Shown here in pieces: positions 14,938-22,775 of a stretch of 27,492 nucleotides of DNA. Made by a program: the position numbers and the translations under genes. Below the pieces are notes generated by a model, which was not told where the DNA came from, did not search any database, and was given only the letters and a program-made list of their open reading frames with translations. The first letter of the stretch is position 1; every line of letters begins with the position of its first letter. Origin of the DNA: CAZCGA01 sp964498075 (lineage in GTDB: Bacteria; Desulfobacterota; Binatia; HRBIN30); assembly GCA_964498075.1 (NCBI GenBank), contig CAZCGA010000087.1, positions 1 through 27,492 of the forward strand, written 5' to 3'.

Positions 14938-15641
14938 CTCCCGTACTCGGTCTGCAAGTACTCGATGATTTCGTCCGACTCGTACATCTCGCGGCCGGTG
15001 TTGGGATCGATCAGATACGGCACCTGCACCTTGCCGCCGCGCTTCTTCAGCTCGGTGCGCTTGGGGCTGCCCTTGGGGACGTTGCGGACGACGTGCTCCA
15101 AGTCCAGCTCGCTCATGGCTTCACGCACCTTGCGGCAGTACGGAGAGCCTTCCATGTTGTACAACGTCAACGGCTTGAGCTGGCGCCGCGTTGCGTTCGC
15201 CGTGCGGCTGCCCCAACCGAGCCGGGCTGCGCTGGCCGCACCGGAGACCAGGTTGTCGAGCAGACTCGGAATGGGCAACGACCAGCCGGCGTGCTCGCCC
15301 CCGCCGTAGGTCTCGTTCAGGTAGTCGATGATGTCGTCGGACTCGTAGAGCTGTGTGCCGGTGTTGGGGTCCACCAGGTACGGCGCCTGGACCTTCCCGC
15401 CCAGTCGCAGCAGCTCCTGACGGCGCGGACTGCCGTGCGCGACTGGATGTTCGAGGTAATCCAAGTCGAGCTCGGAGAGGACCTCGCGGACCTTGCGGCA
15501 GTATGGGCAGCCTTCGAAGTCGTACAGCTCGAGCAGCTGCTTGGGCTCGTCACGGCGATCGGCGGTGACTTTCGGGTAGATGCCGCGGCCGAGTCGAACG
15601 ATGGTGGCGGCGAACGAGGATAGATCGTTGGCGATGCTCAT
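14931..15641 (-). CDS. Tandem GST-N/glutaredoxin-fold protein
   Basis: Protein of 236 residues with two thioredoxin-fold GST N-terminal-type domains. Domain 1 (about 36-110) reads LLELYDFEGCPYCRKVREVL with a CPYC active site, then GGKVQAPYLVDPNTG, and YESDDIIDYL. Domain 2 (about 155-235) repeats the plan as LTLYNMEGSPYCRKVREAM with SPYC, then GGKVQVPYLIDPNTG and YESDEIIEYL. The domains are internal duplicates; domain 1 keeps both Cys and domain 2 only the second. Neither is followed by the helical GST C-terminal domain. The ATG at 15641 has GGAGG 6 nt upstream. A role in glutathione-dependent thiol exchange is likely; partners unknown. A similar two-domain layout exists in plant and cyanobacterial thioredoxin-family proteins. 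Confidence 0.85.
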   Translation of the reverse strand: MSIANDLSSFAATIVRLGRGIYPKVTADRRDEPKQLLELYDFEGCPYCRKVREVLSELDLDYLEHPVAHGSPRRQELLRLGGKVQAPYLVDPNTGTQLYESDDIIDYLNETYGGGEHAGWSLPIPSLLDNLVSGAASAARLGWGSRTANATRRQLKPLTLYNMEGSPYCRKVREAMSELDLEHVVRNVPKGSPKRTELKKRGGKVQVPYLIDPNTGREMYESDEIIEYLQTEYGRN

Positions 15642-15733
15642 GCGTGGCCTCCTGCGCGGCCAGACTATAGGGTTCAGGAGTCCACGGGTTCAAGAGTTGA
15701 CTCCAACGGTGGCCCGTCGCAGAGTGCCCGCCC

Positions 15734-16801
15734 ATGACGACGCTGTTCGTCCCCGGGCGGCTGTGCCTCTTCGGCGAACATTCGGATTGGGCCGGTGCGC
15801 TGCGCGTCACCGATCCGGAGATTGTGCCCGGCGCCTGCATCGTGACCGGCACGGATCAGGGGATCACCGCCACGGCGGTCGCCTCGTCCGATTTCGAGAT
15901 CACCTCGCGGTTGCCGGATGGTCGCGTCCTCGGTCCCATCCATCTGCCGATGGAGGGTGCCGCCCTGCAAGCCGCCGCCGCCGCGCGTGGCTTCTTTAGT
16001 TACGCTGCCGGTGTGGCTGCGGAGGTGTGGTTGCGCTACAGGCCGGGTGGCGTGCGCATCACGGCCACGGACCTGGATCTTCCCATTCGCCGCGGGCTGT
16101 CGTCGTCCGCAGCCATCTGCGTGCTCGTCGCGCGCGCCTTCAATCGCGTGCACGGCCTTGGTCTGAGCGTACGCGAGGAGATGGAGCTGGCGTACCGTGG
16201 CGAGATCGACACCGGGTCGCAGTGCGGCCGCATGGACCAAGCCTGCGCCTACGGGAAACGCCAGGTGCTCATGCATTTCGACGGTGCGGTGTTGGACATC
16301 GAAGTGTTGCGGCCGCAGCGGCCGCTCTACCTGCTGGTCATCGATCTGCTGGGCGAGAAGGACACCCGGCGCATTCTCGCGGATCTGCACACGCACTTCT
16401 TGGCGCGCACCAGCGCCGTAAGTTGGGCTCTGTGCGAGGCGCTCGGGAGGTGCAACGCCGATGTGGTCGGACGCGCGCGGGTGGCGTTGGAGGCTGCGGA
16501 CGCGCCGCGACTGGGCGCGTTGATGAGCGAGGCGCAGGAGCTGTTCGACCGCTGCATCGCACCCGCGTGTCCGAGCGAGCTGGCCGCACCTAGACTGCAT
16601 GCCGTGCTGAGGCATCCGGCGACACGTGACCTGGCGGTTGGCGGCAAGGGCGTCGGCTCGCAAGGCGACGGGTCCGCGCAGTTCGTCTGCCGCGGGCCGG
16701 AGGAACGCGAGGAGCTGGCGCGCCGATTGACGGCGGACGGCGCAGGGCGGTGTTTGCCGCTGACGATTGAACCCCAAGGCACCGGCGCAGTGATTCCCTG
16801 A
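15734..16801 (+). CDS. GHMP-family sugar kinase
   Basis: ATP-dependent small-molecule kinase of 355 residues. All three GHMP signatures are present: motif 1 PGRLCLFGEHSDWAG near the N-terminus (galactokinase-like), motif 2 LPIRRGLSSSAAICVLVARA (the ATP-binding P-loop equivalent), and a late glycine-rich motif 3 GGKGVGSQGDGSAQF. CGRMDQ, about 60 residues after motif 2, matches the galactokinase CGxMDQ with the catalytic Asp. The canonical galactokinase motif 1 is GEHTDYNGG, so substrate specificity probably differs. No sugar-pathway neighbours help. It has no clear Shine-Dalgarno sequence and lies 92 nt from the divergent GST-fold gene. Confidence 0.85.
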   Translation: MTTLFVPGRLCLFGEHSDWAGALRVTDPEIVPGACIVTGTDQGITATAVASSDFEITSRLPDGRVLGPIHLPMEGAALQAAAAARGFFSYAAGVAAEVWLRYRPGGVRITATDLDLPIRRGLSSSAAICVLVARAFNRVHGLGLSVREEMELAYRGEIDTGSQCGRMDQACAYGKRQVLMHFDGAVLDIEVLRPQRPLYLLVIDLLGEKDTRRILADLHTHFLARTSAVSWALCEALGRCNADVVGRARVALEAADAPRLGALMSEAQELFDRCIAPACPSELAAPRLHAVLRHPATRDLAVGGKGVGSQGDGSAQFVCRGPEEREELARRLTADGAGRCLPLTIEPQGTGAVIP

Positions 16802-16849
16802 AACAGCTCTTCTTGACCCGTGCATGGCGACCGACTAGCGTCCGGCGGC

Positions 16850-17314
16850 ATGTCACTGCTCCGCCTGACCCACATCGGGATCTGCGTCTCGGACGGGGAG
16901 CGCTCGCTGCGCTTCTACCGCGACGTCCTGGGGTTCACATACGTCTCCGAGCTCCGGGTCGCCGGCGAGCCGAGCAATACCCTGCTGCAGCTCGACGGCG
17001 TCGATCTGCGCGCGATCTATCTGGAACGCGACGGCACGCGGATCGAGTTGCTGCACTACGCCTCGCCGGGTCACGAAGGCGACGGCCGCCCGCGACGGAT
17101 GAACCGGCTCGGCCTGACGCACTTGTCCCTCCGGGTCGACAACCTGGCGACGACCTTGGAGCAACTCAAGAAGGCCAGCGTGCCGATTCTCGATCGGACG
17201 CACATCGATATTCCGGCCTTTGAAGCCGCAGCCATCTTCGTCACGGATCCGGACGGAACGCTCATCGAGTTGGTGCAGGCCCCAGGTGATCCGGCCGCCC
17301 CACCCGGCGGATGA
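16850..17314 (+). CDS. VOC (glyoxalase/dioxygenase) family protein
   Basis: Vicinal-oxygen-chelate fold protein of 154 residues made of two beta-alpha-beta-beta-beta modules. The four positions that normally coordinate the metal are occupied: His in LTHIGICV, Glu in RIELLHY, His in LTHLSLRV and Glu in TLIELVQ. FYRDVLGF is the usual VOC helix. It could be a glyoxalase I-like lyase, a methylmalonyl-CoA epimerase-like enzyme or a resistance protein; the motifs do not distinguish these. The ATG at 16850 starts exactly at the conserved domain and is preferred over 16820. It lies 48 nt after the GHMP kinase and may be cotranscribed. Confidence 0.85.
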   Translation: MSLLRLTHIGICVSDGERSLRFYRDVLGFTYVSELRVAGEPSNTLLQLDGVDLRAIYLERDGTRIELLHYASPGHEGDGRPRRMNRLGLTHLSLRVDNLATTLEQLKKASVPILDRTHIDIPAFEAAAIFVTDPDGTLIELVQAPGDPAAPPGG

Positions 17315-17334
17315 AAGTACCCTGCGCCCTGAAG

Positions 17335-17499
17335 TCAGGATTCAGGACTGATCAGCACCTTCAGCACGCCCGGTGAGGACGCGAGCTGCAGGGCCTCGAC
17401 TGCAGCATGCAACGGAAGCTGCGCGGAGATCAGTGACTGGATGTCGACGCTGCCGATCGAGACGCGCGCTGTGGCGCCGTCCCAGACGAGTGCACGCAT
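17335..17499 (-). pseudogene. Remnant of a zinc-type alcohol dehydrogenase (MDR), internally deleted
   Basis: A 54-codon frame begins MRALVWDG, the typical opening of zinc-dependent medium-chain dehydrogenases/reductases. It then jumps to a typical MDR C-terminus, IQSLISAQLPLHAAVEAL, LASSPGVLKVLI, and stops at 17335. Full-length MDR proteins have about 340-390 residues, so some 300 codons are missing between two correctly placed ends, all in frame. The product lacks the zinc ligands and the Rossmann NAD(P) site and cannot be an active dehydrogenase. No Shine-Dalgarno sequence is evident. It is convergent with the VOC gene. Confidence 0.6.
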
Positions 17500-17530
17500 G
17501 CGTGTGGGGAGAGTCTAACAGGAGAGGGAG

Positions 17531-17573
17531 GGTTCGGACAGAGACGCAAGGGGGGCGCGCCTCTGTCCGAACC
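17531..17573. repeat. Inverted repeat copy 1 (GGTTCGGACAGAG)
   Basis: GGTTCGGACAGAG (17531-17543) and its exact complement CTCTGTCCGAACC (17561-17573) flank a 17-nt G-rich loop. The 13-bp stem is perfect. The same arms recur at 17648-17693, indicating a dispersed palindromic element rather than a chance hairpin. Confidence 0.8.
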
Positions 17574-17647
17574 GGGCTCACAACGTTGGGGGAAGCAGCG
17601 TTGCGAGCAGTCTAGAACTGTCGCGTTCCCGCAACTGAAAGGGGGGA

Positions 17648-17693
17648 GTTCGGACAGAGACCCGAAGGAGGAAGCCGGGAACTCTGTCCGAAC
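17648..17693. repeat. Inverted repeat copy 2 (GTTCGGACAGAG)
   Basis: GTTCGGACAGAG (17648-17659) pairs perfectly with CTCTGTCCGAAC (17682-17693) around a 22-nt loop unlike that of copy 1. Arms are conserved while loops differ, as in REP/BIME-type elements. No transposase gene is present in the window. Confidence 0.8.
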
Positions 17694-18187
17694 CGGGGGG
17701 ACGCTTACCGTGCAGGAGGTGCGGGGATTGGTATGGCAAACGCGGCTCGTCGGCGCTCACCGGAAGGGTCGTACGATGGTGCCGGATTCCGCATGTCGCG
17801 GTGCACTCGTTTCACGTCAGCGATGGCCGGGCGTCTGCTCGGCGGTAAGGAATCGCAAACCATGCTCATCAGGCAAACTCGACTCGGAAGCGAAACGGCA
17901 GCGGCACCTTGCATCGGATCAGGCCGATGATCCGTCCGTTGTGTCGGACCACGTAGGCATGCCAGTGTGGCAGCCAGCTCAGCTTCACGATCGATGCGTT
18001 GCTTTCCATTGCCTCATCCCCTTCCCAGCCGTTGTCAAAGCAGGGCGTGTGCCAGAGGGCGAGGTGCGACGCGCCAGCGGACCGCGCGGTTGCGAGCTGT
18101 CCGGATGCACATTCTCCAGGCGTCGCGTAAATGCAGGGCAGCAGCGGGACTTGGCACAATGAGGCAGAAAGCCAATCGGCGGACCGG
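17694..18187. other. Gene-poor stretch, no recognised gene
   Basis: About 490 nt between the inverted repeats and the end of recJ. Only short frames occur on either strand, none with a recognised domain. The best is a 46-codon minus-strand frame from 18009 to 17869 (contains WHAYVVRHNGRIIG) with a possible AAGGGG ribosome-binding site, which I do not call as a gene. With the dehydrogenase remnant and the repeats alongside, the stretch looks like a decayed or rearranged spacer. Confidence 0.5.
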
Positions 18188-19906
18188 TCAGGCCCGGCTC
18201 GGACGCAAGTCACGCAGGCGCAGCTGGATCGAGCTGGTGCCGTTCCATTCGTTCACTTCGGGGGTGTACACCACGTCGAGCGGCGCTCCGTCGTCGATCG
18301 GCGAGTCGGCCATGCCGAATCCGATCGCCGAGAACGCCCGCGTCCCTTGACGCAAGTACAGCTTGAGATGGTTCTCGCCAACCGTCCGGCGCGAAGCGAC
18401 CGTGACGGCGCGCGACAGGAAGACGGGTTCCGGATTGCCCGGCCCGTGCGGTTCGAGTCGCGCCAAGTCCCGCAACAGCACTTCATCGATCTCGTCGAAC
18501 GCAAGCTCGGCATCAATGGACGTTTCCGGGACGAAGTCCTCGGGGCGAGTGACGCTCCGGATGGTGGCCTCGAACTGCTCGGCGAAATCGCCGACCTGGT
18601 CCTGGCGGATGCTCAGACCGGCGGCCATGCGGTGCCCACCGAATCCCTCCAGGTTCCGGCTGCAGGCCTTGAACGCTTCGTACAGGTTGACGCCGCGGAT
18701 ACTGCGGCCCGAGCCGCGACCGCGTCCGTTCTCGGCGTCGAGGGCGATCAGCACAGTCGGACGATAGAACCGTTCGACCAGACGCGAGGCGACAATTCCG
18801 ATGACGCCGGGGTGCCAGTCGGCCGACGCCAGCACGATGCTGCAGCGCTGCGCAGGAATCACCTCCCGTTCGACCTGGTTGATGGCGTCGTTGAGGATCT
18901 CCTGCTCGATGGTTTGGCGCGCGCGGTTCTCCTGATCCAACTCGCTCGCCAGCTGCTCGGCGCGCGCCGGATCGTCGGTGGTCAGGATCTCGACGGATCG
19001 CGTCGCGTCTGCGAGGCGGCCGCCGGCATTGAGACGCGGCGCCAACCGGAACCCGACGACAGCGGTGGACACCGTGCTGACGCCGCTGACGGCCTTCAGC
19101 GCCACCAGCCCGGGACGTCCGGTCTGCAACAGCTCGCGCAGCCCGTACTTCACCAGCACCCGGTTCTCCTCGACGATGGGAACGATGTCGGCGATCGTGC
19201 CGAGGGTCACGAGATCAAGATAGCGGCGCAGATCGGGAAGGTCGGTCCGGCCCGCCTCGCGCAGTCGCAGCCGAACCCCCAGGGCGAGATAGAAGGCGAC
19301 ACCGGCACCGCACAGGCCGCTGAAGGGAAAGCCGGCGTCCGGTTCGATCGGGTTCAAGACGGCATGCGCGGGCAAAGGCGTGCCCGACACTTGATGGTGA
19401 TCACACACGATCGTGTCGACCCCGAGGCTGCGCGCCAGGCCGATCTCCCGATGACTGACACCGCCGCAGTCGACGGTGATCATCACGCGCGCCCCCGCCT
19501 CGGCGAGCCGGCGCACGCCGGGCTCGGTGACGCCGTACCCGTCTCGCAAGCGGTGCGGGATGTGGAGGAGCGGCTCGTGGCCCAAGGCGCGCAGGAAGCG
19601 CACGAGGATGGCGCTGCCGCTGATGCCGTCGACGTCGTAGTCGCCGTAGATGCCGATGCGTTCGCCGCTGCGCAGCGCCGCGATGACGCGATCCGCCGCC
19701 GCCGCCATGTCCTTGAACAGCATCGGCGAGCGCAGGTGCTCGGACAAGCGGGCGTTCAAGAAGGGGCCGGCTGCGGCGGGCGTATCGATCCGGCGCGCAA
19801 CCAGCAGACGCGCCAGCAGTGGGGACACTCCCAGCTCACGGCAGAGAACGGCGTCGGCGTCAGGCTGGCGGGGCAGGAGCTTCCATCGCCGCGCCATGCG
19901 CGTCAT
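18188..19906 (-). CDS. recJ: Single-stranded-DNA-specific exonuclease RecJ
   Basis: 5'-3' single-strand DNA exonuclease of recombination and mismatch/base-excision repair, 572 residues (E. coli RecJ 577). The DHH phosphoesterase motifs are in order: IYGDYDVDGISG (metal-binding DxD), VMITVDCGGVSH, VCDHHQVSGTPLP (the DHH signature) and LVTLGTIADIVPI. The DHHA1 nucleic-acid-binding part has GRGSGRSIRGVNLYEA and GFGGHRMAAGLS, and a C-terminal OB-like domain ends in IQLRLRDLRP. The ATG at 19906 lies 1 nt after the secF stop; ATG 19897, with GGTGAG 9 nt upstream, is an equally good start. It is the last gene of the queA-tgt-yajC-secD-secF-recJ run. Confidence 0.95.
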   Translation of the reverse strand: MTRMARRWKLLPRQPDADAVLCRELGVSPLLARLLVARRIDTPAAAGPFLNARLSEHLRSPMLFKDMAAAADRVIAALRSGERIGIYGDYDVDGISGSAILVRFLRALGHEPLLHIPHRLRDGYGVTEPGVRRLAEAGARVMITVDCGGVSHREIGLARSLGVDTIVCDHHQVSGTPLPAHAVLNPIEPDAGFPFSGLCGAGVAFYLALGVRLRLREAGRTDLPDLRRYLDLVTLGTIADIVPIVEENRVLVKYGLRELLQTGRPGLVALKAVSGVSTVSTAVVGFRLAPRLNAGGRLADATRSVEILTTDDPARAEQLASELDQENRARQTIEQEILNDAINQVEREVIPAQRCSIVLASADWHPGVIGIVASRLVERFYRPTVLIALDAENGRGRGSGRSIRGVNLYEAFKACSRNLEGFGGHRMAAGLSIRQDQVGDFAEQFEATIRSVTRPEDFVPETSIDAELAFDEIDEVLLRDLARLEPHGPGNPEPVFLSRAVTVASRRTVGENHLKLYLRQGTRAFSAIGFGMADSPIDDGAPLDVVYTPEVNEWNGTSSIQLRLRDLRPSRA

Positions 19907-19907
19907 C

Positions 19908-20816
19908 TCACCGCGCGCGCCGCCCCGCCCCGCGCTCCATCCACAGCACGATCGGGCTGGCGATGTAGATCGACGAGTAGGTGCCGATGATGAAGCCGAC
20001 CAGCAGCGTGAAGGCGAAGCCGCGGATGACGTTGCCGCCGAGGAAGAACAGCGACAGGACCACGATGATCGCCGTGCCGGTGGTGAGCACGGTCCGGCTC
20101 AGCGTCTCGTTGATGCTGCGGTTGATGATCGTGCCCATGGAGTCGCGCCGGCTCTTGCGCATGTTCTCGCGGATGCGGTCGCAGACGATGACCGTGTCGT
20201 GCACCGAGAAGCCGACCACCGTCAGCAACGCCGCCACTACTGTCAGGTCGATCTCGTAGTTCAACAGGGAGAGCGCGCCCGCCGCAATCAGCACGTCGTG
20301 CACGAGGGCGATTGCCGCCCCGACGCCGAAGCGAAACTCGAAGCGGAACCAGATATACGCCCCCATCAGCAGGGTCGCGAAGACCACCGCGAGCAAGGCG
20401 CGCTGGCGCAGCTCCTGGCCGACGCGCGGTCCGACCAGCTCGACGCGCAGCACCTCGAACGAGTCCTTGCCAAACTTCTCCGCCAGCGCCTGCGTGACGG
20501 TTTCACTGATGCCCTTGGTTTCGCTCGCCTCGACGGGCAGGCGGACGAGGAACTCCGTACCCGCGGCGCCGAAATCCTGAATCGTCGACTCGCCCAGGTG
20601 TACGGCGTTGAGGGCGGCACGCACGTTGTTGATCGGCTGCGGCGTGGTGAAGCGCAGATGCACCATCACGCCGCCGGAGAAGTCGATCCCCCAGTTCGGC
20701 CCGCCGTGGGCGATGAACGAGACGAGGCCGATGGCGATCAGCACCCACGAGATCACCAAGGCAACGAAGCGGAAGCGAATGAAATCGAAGTTGGTTCCCG
20801 GCTTGATCAGTTGCAT
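19908..20816 (-). CDS. secF: Protein translocase subunit SecF
   Basis: Inner-membrane RND-type subunit that works with SecD to use the proton gradient for late steps of protein export; 302 residues from ATG 20816. TM1 (FVALVISWVLIAIGLVSFI) is followed by the SecD/F hallmark GIDFSGGVMVHLRF, a periplasmic domain, and five further helices containing VGFSVHDTVIVCDRIREN (the conserved D-T-V-V-x-x-D-R motif), INRSINETLSRTVLT and GFAFTLLVGFIIGTYSSI. A GTG at 20828 overlapping the secD stop would add four residues (MCDA) and is an alternative start. It lies directly behind secD. Confidence 0.95.
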   Translation of the reverse strand: MQLIKPGTNFDFIRFRFVALVISWVLIAIGLVSFIAHGGPNWGIDFSGGVMVHLRFTTPQPINNVRAALNAVHLGESTIQDFGAAGTEFLVRLPVEASETKGISETVTQALAEKFGKDSFEVLRVELVGPRVGQELRQRALLAVVFATLLMGAYIWFRFEFRFGVGAAIALVHDVLIAAGALSLLNYEIDLTVVAALLTVVGFSVHDTVIVCDRIRENMRKSRRDSMGTIINRSINETLSRTVLTTGTAIIVVLSLFFLGGNVIRGFAFTLLVGFIIGTYSSIYIASPIVLWMERGAGRRAR

Positions 20817-20820
20817 GGCG

Positions 20821-22428
20821 TCACACACTCACAGTCTGCAGGCGGCGGTAGGTGAGGAGGTAGTCGTACACGACCCGCGTGCCGACGACGGCGGTGAACA
20901 CGCTGCTCACCAAACCGATGCATAACGTGATCGCGAAGCCGCGTACCGGGCCGGTGCCGAACTGGAATAGAATGAGGCCGGCCAGGAAGCTGTTGGTGTT
21001 GGTGTCCAGAATCGCCGGCAGGGCGCGCTCGTAGCCCGCCTCGATGGCGGCGCGCGCCGTCTTTCCGAGCCGCAGCTCTTCACGGATGCGCTCGTTGATC
21101 AAGACGTTGGCGTCGACCGCCATGCCGATGGTGAGCACGATGCCGGCAATGCCCGGCAACGTGAGCGTGGCCTGCATGACCGTCAGCGCCGCCACCAGGT
21201 AGACGATGTTGAGAATGAGCGCGATGTCGGCCAGGACGCCGGCGAACTTGTAGTAGATCACCATGAACACGACGACCAGCGATCCGCCGACGACGAACGA
21301 CGTGATGCCCTGCCGGATGGAGTCCTTCCCCAACGACGGGCCGACGGTGCGCTCCTCGGCGACATGGACCGGCGCCGGCAAGGCGCCGGCACGCAGCACA
21401 ATCGCCAGGTCGCGCGCTTCCTTGATGTCGAAGTTGCCGGTGATCGAGGCGCGCCCGCCGCCGATGCGTTCGCGAATGACCGGGGCCGAGTACACCTTGC
21501 CATCGAGAATGATCGCCAGCCGCCGGCCGACGTTGGCGCCGGTCATGCTGTCGAACTGCTTGGCACCGCGGGCGTTCAGCTCTACCGCGACGTACGGTCC
21601 TTCGAGCTGCGTGGCCGGGCGGACGAGCGCGTCGGCAATCGTGTCGCCCGTCATCCACGTCTTCGACTCTACCAGATACTGCGTGCGCTGGAGCTTGCCG
21701 GTGCTCCGGTCGACGTCCGCGCCGGGGAGGATCTCGGTGCCGGGCGGCAGCGGCTTCTTGCCGGAGATGTAGTCATCGACGTTCGGCGTGTCGGGAAGCA
21801 GCTTGAACTCCAGCAGCGCGGTGCGGCCGATGAGGTCCTTGGCGCGTTGCGGATCTTGAATGCCGGGCAGCTGGATGAGGATGTCCTGCGTTCCCTCCCG
21901 TTGAATGATCGGTTCGGTGACGCCGAACTGATCGATGCGATTGCGGATGGTCTCCAACGACTGCTCCAGGGCGGACTCTCGCACACGCTGTTCCTCGCGC
22001 TTGGTCAATGCCACCAGCATGGTCGGCGTCCCACCCTCGGAGCTCGAGCTCTCGATGGAGAGGTTGGGAAAACGCTCCTTCATGAGGTCGCTGAACGGCG
22101 TGCTGCCGTCGTTGCTGGTGAGGCGGACCTGCAGGCGCGAGCCCTGACGCTCGACGGCGTCGAAGCCGATCTTGGCTTCACCGAGCTCGCGCTTGATCTC
22201 GTCGATGTTGTGGTCGAGCGAGTTCTCCAGCGCTTTCTCGATGTCGACCGTCATCACCAGGTGCGTACCCCCTTGCAGGTCCAGCCCGAGGTGGACCCGC
22301 TGCGACGGCAGGTAGTCCTTCCAGAACTGCGGCAGATCGGTGACGAACGTCGGCACCAGATAGACGCCCGCCACCAGGGTCAGCCCGACGATGAGCAGGA
22401 TGCGATACAGTAGGCTGCGATTTCTCAC
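20821..22428 (-). CDS. secD: Protein translocase subunit SecD
   Basis: Inner-membrane subunit of the SecDF accessory translocon, 535 residues. TM1 lies at about residues 8-28, followed by the signature GLDLQGGTHLVMTVD, a large periplasmic domain (including QIQDPQRAKDLIGRTALLEF-like text beginning LIQLPGIQDP), the head segment ITGNFDIKEARDLAIVLRAG, and five C-terminal helices with GMAVDANVLINERIREEL, the conserved Asp-containing proton-relay helix. The start is a GTG at 22428 overlapping the yajC stop by 4 nt (GTGA), implying translational coupling. Confidence 0.95.
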   Translation of the reverse strand: MRNRSLLYRILLIVGLTLVAGVYLVPTFVTDLPQFWKDYLPSQRVHLGLDLQGGTHLVMTVDIEKALENSLDHNIDEIKRELGEAKIGFDAVERQGSRLQVRLTSNDGSTPFSDLMKERFPNLSIESSSSEGGTPTMLVALTKREEQRVRESALEQSLETIRNRIDQFGVTEPIIQREGTQDILIQLPGIQDPQRAKDLIGRTALLEFKLLPDTPNVDDYISGKKPLPPGTEILPGADVDRSTGKLQRTQYLVESKTWMTGDTIADALVRPATQLEGPYVAVELNARGAKQFDSMTGANVGRRLAIILDGKVYSAPVIRERIGGGRASITGNFDIKEARDLAIVLRAGALPAPVHVAEERTVGPSLGKDSIRQGITSFVVGGSLVVVFMVIYYKFAGVLADIALILNIVYLVAALTVMQATLTLPGIAGIVLTIGMAVDANVLINERIREELRLGKTARAAIEAGYERALPAILDTNTNSFLAGLILFQFGTGPVRGFAITLCIGLVSSVFTAVVGTRVVYDYLLTYRRLQTVSV

Positions 22429-22775
22429 TTCGGTTTATCCTTCTCTTTCGCCTCTTTGGGTTCCTCCGGTGCGCCTGTCTTCGCCACGGACGCGATCTGT
22501 TGGCGATCGACACGGACGCGCACGTTCGGGGCGATCTCGAGGGTCACGACCTTGTCGTTGAGCGCGATCACCTTGCCGTACAAGCCGCCCGAGGTGATCA
22601 CGTCGTCGTTGCGCTTCAAGTTCGCCAGCATCACGCGTAGCTCTTTCGCCTTCTGCTGCTGCGGCCGGATGAGCAGAAAGTAGAAGACGACGAAGATGAG
22701 GACGAGCGGCAGGAATTGCATCATCGCCGGCGGGTGGGCGCCCGGCGCCGCTTGTGCCCACGCCGTGCCGATCAT
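22425..22775 (-). CDS. yajC: Preprotein translocase subunit YajC
   Basis: Small single-span membrane protein of 116 residues associated with SecDF. A short N-terminal leader is followed by one transmembrane helix (FLPLVLIFVVFYFLLIRPQQQ), ending in the family signature RPQQQKAKE. The cytoplasmic domain reads NDDVITSGGLYGKVIALND and ends in a charged Lys/Glu tail. ATGA overlap with the tgt stop at 22772 and GTGA overlap with secD place it firmly in the operon. Confidence 0.95.
   Translation of the reverse strand: MIGTAWAQAAPGAHPPAMMQFLPLVLIFVVFYFLLIRPQQQKAKELRVMLANLKRNDDVITSGGLYGKVIALNDKVVTLEIAPNVRVRVDRQQIASVAKTGAPEEPKEAKEKDKPK

Noticed and set aside
17600..17640. Possible attachment site or integrase target in the gene-poor scar
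   Set aside because: No integrase, tRNA end or duplicated core sequence is visible.
17869..18009. 46-codon minus-strand frame with a possible ribosome-binding site
   Set aside because: No recognised domain or signal, short, in a gene-poor scar with other decayed material; could be chance in GC-rich DNA.
18010..18110. Minus-strand text LALWHTPCF resembling a metallophosphatase fragment
   Set aside because: The match is a few residues without the metal-binding motifs; too weak to call.
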